Made by a program: the position numbers and the translations under genes. A DNA stretch of 64,000 nt. Source: an uncultured Muribaculaceae bacterium. GTDB taxonomy: Bacteria > Bacteroidota > Bacteroidia > Bacteroidales > Muribaculaceae. The stretch lies in contig CAJURN010000005.1 of NCBI GenBank assembly GCA_910589055.1, positions 1 to 64,000 on the forward strand, given 5' to 3'. A model generated the notes under the pieces. The model was given only the letters and a program-made list of their open reading frames with translations. It had not been told where the DNA came from and searched no databases. Position 1 is the stretch's first letter; each line of letters begins with the position of its first letter. This document shows, in pieces, positions 61,541 to 64,000 of this stretch.

Positions 61541-62925
61541 GAAGATTAGTGTCATTGCTGCTGGTGTGCGCACTTGCCGCCGCGCTCAAGATTCATGCCG
61601 GAGAGGCCGGCGAGAAAGTGTTTGTGATTCCCGTCGAGACGGAAATCGACATGCAGGCCTTCCATTATCTGCGCAGCGGACTCCGCGAAGCCACCGACAA
61701 GGGTGCCGGACTCGTGGTGGTGAAACTCAACACCTACGGAGGCGCGCTCGACGCCGCCGACTCGATGCGCACAATTCTCGTTCGGGAGAAACTGCCCACG
61801 GTGGCGTTTGTCGACCACAACGCGGCCTCAGCCGGAGCGCTTATAGCACTTGCCTGCGACAGCGTTTTCATGTCGCCCGGCGCGAGTATGGGTGCGGCCA
61901 CGGTGGTGAACGGCTCCGGCGAACCCATGCCCGAGAAATACCAGTCGTATATGAGCGCGATCATGCGTGCCACAGCCGAGCACCACGGGCGCGAACTCCG
62001 GGTCAGTGCCGAAGGCGACTCCGTGGGGCAGGAAGTGTGGGTGTGGCGCCGCGACCCATCCATTGCGGCCTCGATGGTTAATCCCGAAAAGGCGATTTCC
62101 TTCACCACAGCCCAGGCCATCGAAGCCGGATATGCCGACGGTAGCGCCACATCGGTGCAAGAAGTGGCCGAATCGCTCGGAATCAGCAATCCCGAGATAT
62201 CATATTACCAACCGAACATGAGCGATACCCTGCTTGGCTTCCTCGCCAACGCTGCCGTGCGCGCCATTCTCGTGACCCTGATTCTCGGAGGTATTTTCAT
62301 GGAAATGCACACCCCCGGCATGGGATTTGCGGCTGCTGTGTCGCTCGTCGCCACGGTGCTTTACTTCCTCCCGATGATTGTCACCGGCACGATGCCCGCA
62401 TGGATTATAATTCTGTTTGTAATCGGAGTGGTACTCGTGGCTCTTGAAATCTTCGTTATCCCCGGCTTCGGGCTTGCAGGCACAGGCGGCGGAGCGGCAA
62501 TCATCGTGGCACTCTGCGGCGCACTCATGGCAAACGACTCCATCACAGGATTTGACATGACCGGCGTACTGAACGCCCTGATGACAGTTGGTGCGGGCAT
62601 AATCCTCACCATCATACTTGTGCTATACCTCACCTCGTCGCGCGGGCCGAAAGTATTCCGCCGCCACGCCGAACTCATGACCGAGCTCTCAAATGACAAG
62701 GGTTTCGTTGGCGTCGACATGAGCGTGTCGCGCTATGTAGGCAGCCGCGGCGAATCCGTGACCGTGCTGCGTCCGGCAGGTAAAATCCGTATCGACGACC
62801 ACGTTTTCGACGCCGTATCCACCGGCGAATTCATCCCCGCCAACCGCCCCGTCAAAGCCGTCCGCTACGAAAACGCCCAGCTTTACGTAATTGAAGAAAA
62901 AGCAGGCGAGGAAAGGCAAGGTTAG
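61537..62925 (+). CDS. NfeD-family membrane serine protease-like protein
   Basis: A 462-residue protein with a signal peptide (MRRLVSLLLVCALAAALKIH), a ClpP/SppA-like domain to about 230 with nucleophile Ser 98 in HNAASAGALIALAC, four hydrophobic helices (about 245-385) and a C-terminal OB-fold NfeD domain (GFVGVDMSVSRYVGSRGES onward). Known long NfeD proteins work with stomatin-like partners at membranes; no stomatin gene is in this window. I use the ATG at 61537, which overlaps the upstream stop. The frame is open further left, but that is a shadow of the preceding gene. Confidence 0.9.
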   Translation: MRRLVSLLLVCALAAALKIHAGEAGEKVFVIPVETEIDMQAFHYLRSGLREATDKGAGLVVVKLNTYGGALDAADSMRTILVREKLPTVAFVDHNAASAGALIALACDSVFMSPGASMGAATVVNGSGEPMPEKYQSYMSAIMRATAEHHGRELRVSAEGDSVGQEVWVWRRDPSIAASMVNPEKAISFTTAQAIEAGYADGSATSVQEVAESLGISNPEISYYQPNMSDTLLGFLANAAVRAILVTLILGGIFMEMHTPGMGFAAAVSLVATVLYFLPMIVTGTMPAWIIILFVIGVVLVALEIFVIPGFGLAGTGGGAAIIVALCGALMANDSITGFDMTGVLNALMTVGAGIILTIILVLYLTSSRGPKVFRRHAELMTELSNDKGFVGVDMSVSRYVGSRGESVTVLRPAGKIRIDDHVFDAVSTGEFIPANRPVKAVRYENAQLYVIEEKAGEERQG

Positions 62926-63273
62926 GCGATGGAAAGGCCATAAAGGCGATGAACGGTAAGAGACAATAAAACTAAACCCGATAGCTTGACGAGTCAGGGC
63001 TACCGGGAATCAACATTGCAAATGTTAATACTAATTTTAGTATATAACAAATTCCGGCTCAGAATTTGAAACATGCAGATTCTCATGATAGTTATAGAGG
63101 ATGCTGGAGAACGAAAAAATTTTTGCGCTGTTTCCGGCGTTCTCCGAACGCCCGTCAGTTAGCTTGATATACCGGGCACACCTCCGGCTAAAGGCCTACG
63201 GTGTACCCGGTTACTAAATAATCAGCGTCCTCCGGACGCATTTTAATATACTTATATAATTGTAAATGAAAAA
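62926..63273. other. Intergenic region before kdsB
   Basis: It holds a purine-rich simple stretch (62905-62965, repeated A-A-A-G-G-C-G-A-T-G-like units), a hairpin CCCG-A-TAGC / GCTA-C-CGGG (62977-63007) without a T-run, and element copy D (63136-63239). No gene was found. Confidence 0.6.
63136..63239 (-). repeat. Three-hairpin element, copy D (core only)
   Basis: GGCGTT/AACGCC (63136-63152), ACCGGG to CCCGGT (63171-63211) and GCGTCC/GGACGC (63225-63239), in the same orientation as copies A and C. The outer arms and inverted ends of copies B and C are absent. It ends about 35 bp before kdsB. Confidence 0.8.
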
Positions 63274-64000
63274 ATGAAATTCATAGGAATTATACCGGCA
63301 AGATACGCATCCACGCGTTTTCCCGGGAAACCGCTCGCCAAGATTGGCGGAGTGGCAATGATTGAGCGTGTCTATCGCCGTGCATCGGCCGCTCTTGACG
63401 AGGTGGTGGTAGCCACCGACGATGCCCGCATTTATGACTTCGTGCGCAGCTTCGGCGGCAATGCCGTAATGACGTCCGACAAGCACCGCAGCGGCACCGA
63501 CCGCTGCCGCGAGGCTTATCTGAATGTAAAATCCGATGCCGACGTCGTAATCAATATTCAAGGCGATGAGCCGTTCATTGCCCGCGAGCAGATCGACGCC
63601 CTCAAGGGTTGCTTCAACGACCCGGAAGTGGAAATCGGCACCCTCGCCCGACGCTTCAACCCTGAACTCGGATTCGAGGCACTTTTCGACGCCAACACTC
63701 CCAAGCTCGTGATGGACGACAGGATGAACGCCCTCTATTTCTCGCGCTCAATCATTCCTTATGTCCGTAATTATCCATGGCAGGAGTGGCCGGAGAAGGC
63801 TGTGTTCCACACCCACGTGGGTCTTTACGGCTACCGAGCCGATGTTCTTGACCGGATTACACAGCTGCCGCAGTCGCCGCTCGAACTGGCCGAATCGCTT
63901 GAGCAATTACGCTGGCTGCAGGCCGGCTACAAAATCCGTGTGGCCGTGACCGATTCCCCCACAATAGGTATAGACACTCCCGAAGACCTCGCCCACGCCG
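63274..64000 (+). CDS. kdsB: 3-deoxy-manno-octulosonate cytidylyltransferase, 3' end beyond the window
   Basis: Predicted to activate Kdo as CMP-Kdo for the lipopolysaccharide inner core. The 242 codons in the window begin MKFIGIIPARYASTRFPGKP, the nucleotide-binding signature, followed by VVVATDD, VMTSDKHRSGTDR, NIQGDEPFI, FSRSIIPY, HVGLYGYRADVL and LEQLRWLQAGYKI, ending in IGIDTPEDLAHA at the edge. The usual length is about 250, so only a few residues are missing. The ATG at 63274 is used; an ATG at 63266 is followed by a stop two codons later. Confidence 0.95.
   Translation, partial: MKFIGIIPARYASTRFPGKPLAKIGGVAMIERVYRRASAALDEVVVATDDARIYDFVRSFGGNAVMTSDKHRSGTDRCREAYLNVKSDADVVINIQGDEPFIAREQIDALKGCFNDPEVEIGTLARRFNPELGFEALFDANTPKLVMDDRMNALYFSRSIIPYVRNYPWQEWPEKAVFHTHVGLYGYRADVLDRITQLPQSPLELAESLEQLRWLQAGYKIRVAVTDSPTIGIDTPEDLAHA

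Noticed and set aside
1..64000. Prophage, integrative element or insertion-sequence transposase
   Set aside because: No integrase, transposase, capsid, relaxase or conjugation gene was found in any frame that I read.

Overview
The window looks like chromosomal DNA from a Bacteroidota bacterium of the order Bacteroidales. A gut Muribaculaceae-type genome is my guess, inferred from gene content and not tested. The support is: promoters of the Bacteroidota type (TTTG, about 19-21 bp, TAnnTTTG) before most transcription units; an LpxC-FabZ fusion; the two-subunit B12 methylmalonyl-CoA mutase; BspA-like LRR and beta-helix surface proteins with a short YN..G.(K)V..G.YI tail; a DUF4835/PorD-type protein; an M56 peptidase fused to a TonB C-terminal domain; and lipoproteins starting C-S/T-D-D/E, like Bacteroidota surface-export signals.

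Layout. 1-3.0 kb: the 5' part of a tRNA-Glu, then HAD hydrolase-gmd-fcl (GDP-fucose synthesis), read leftward. 3.2-7.2 kb: mutA-mutB. 7.4-14.3 kb: a BspA-like protein and two DUF3857/transglutaminase-type exported proteins. 14.4-16.1 kb: a phosphoesterase, then a small gene plus GNAT acetyltransferase resembling a toxin-antitoxin pair. 16.2-21.6 kb: an internally duplicated beta-helix protein, a BlaI/BlaR-like pair and rubrerythrin. 21.7-24.7 kb: a second small gene/GNAT pair, an HD hydrolase, ilvE and a DUF695 gene. 24.7-28.3 kb: RNase P RNA and lpxD-lpxC/fabZ-lpxA (lipid A). 28.4-34.9 kb: a compact leftward operon dnaN-exonuclease-coaBC-DUF4835-recN-rlmB. 35-50 kb: a GTPase-less EF-Tu-domain-II-like protein, an NSS transporter, a TlpA-like protein, DUF1015, fur-purA, uvrA and small membrane or exported proteins. 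50.5-52.6 kb: an M3 peptidase flanked by a 50-bp inverted repeat. 53-59.6 kb: an A+T-rich accessory block of surface-lipoprotein genes with an exact 1,479-bp tandem duplication and eroded gene ends. 59.9-64 kb: a ThiE-like protein, a flippase-like protein, NfeD and the start of kdsB.

The most unusual material is: (i) a dispersed, three-hairpin, MITE-like element present four times, with stem changes that keep pairing and with inverted ends on two full-length copies; (ii) the repeatedly duplicated and deleted lipoprotein cassette; (iii) two GNAT toxin-like genes, each preceded by a tiny gene sharing a P-V-L-x-G-x-x-A-x-x-F motif, possibly a non-classical antitoxin family; and (iv) a protein that seems to consist only of translation-factor domain-II barrels. 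All functional statements are read from the sequence by eye; no database search was possible.
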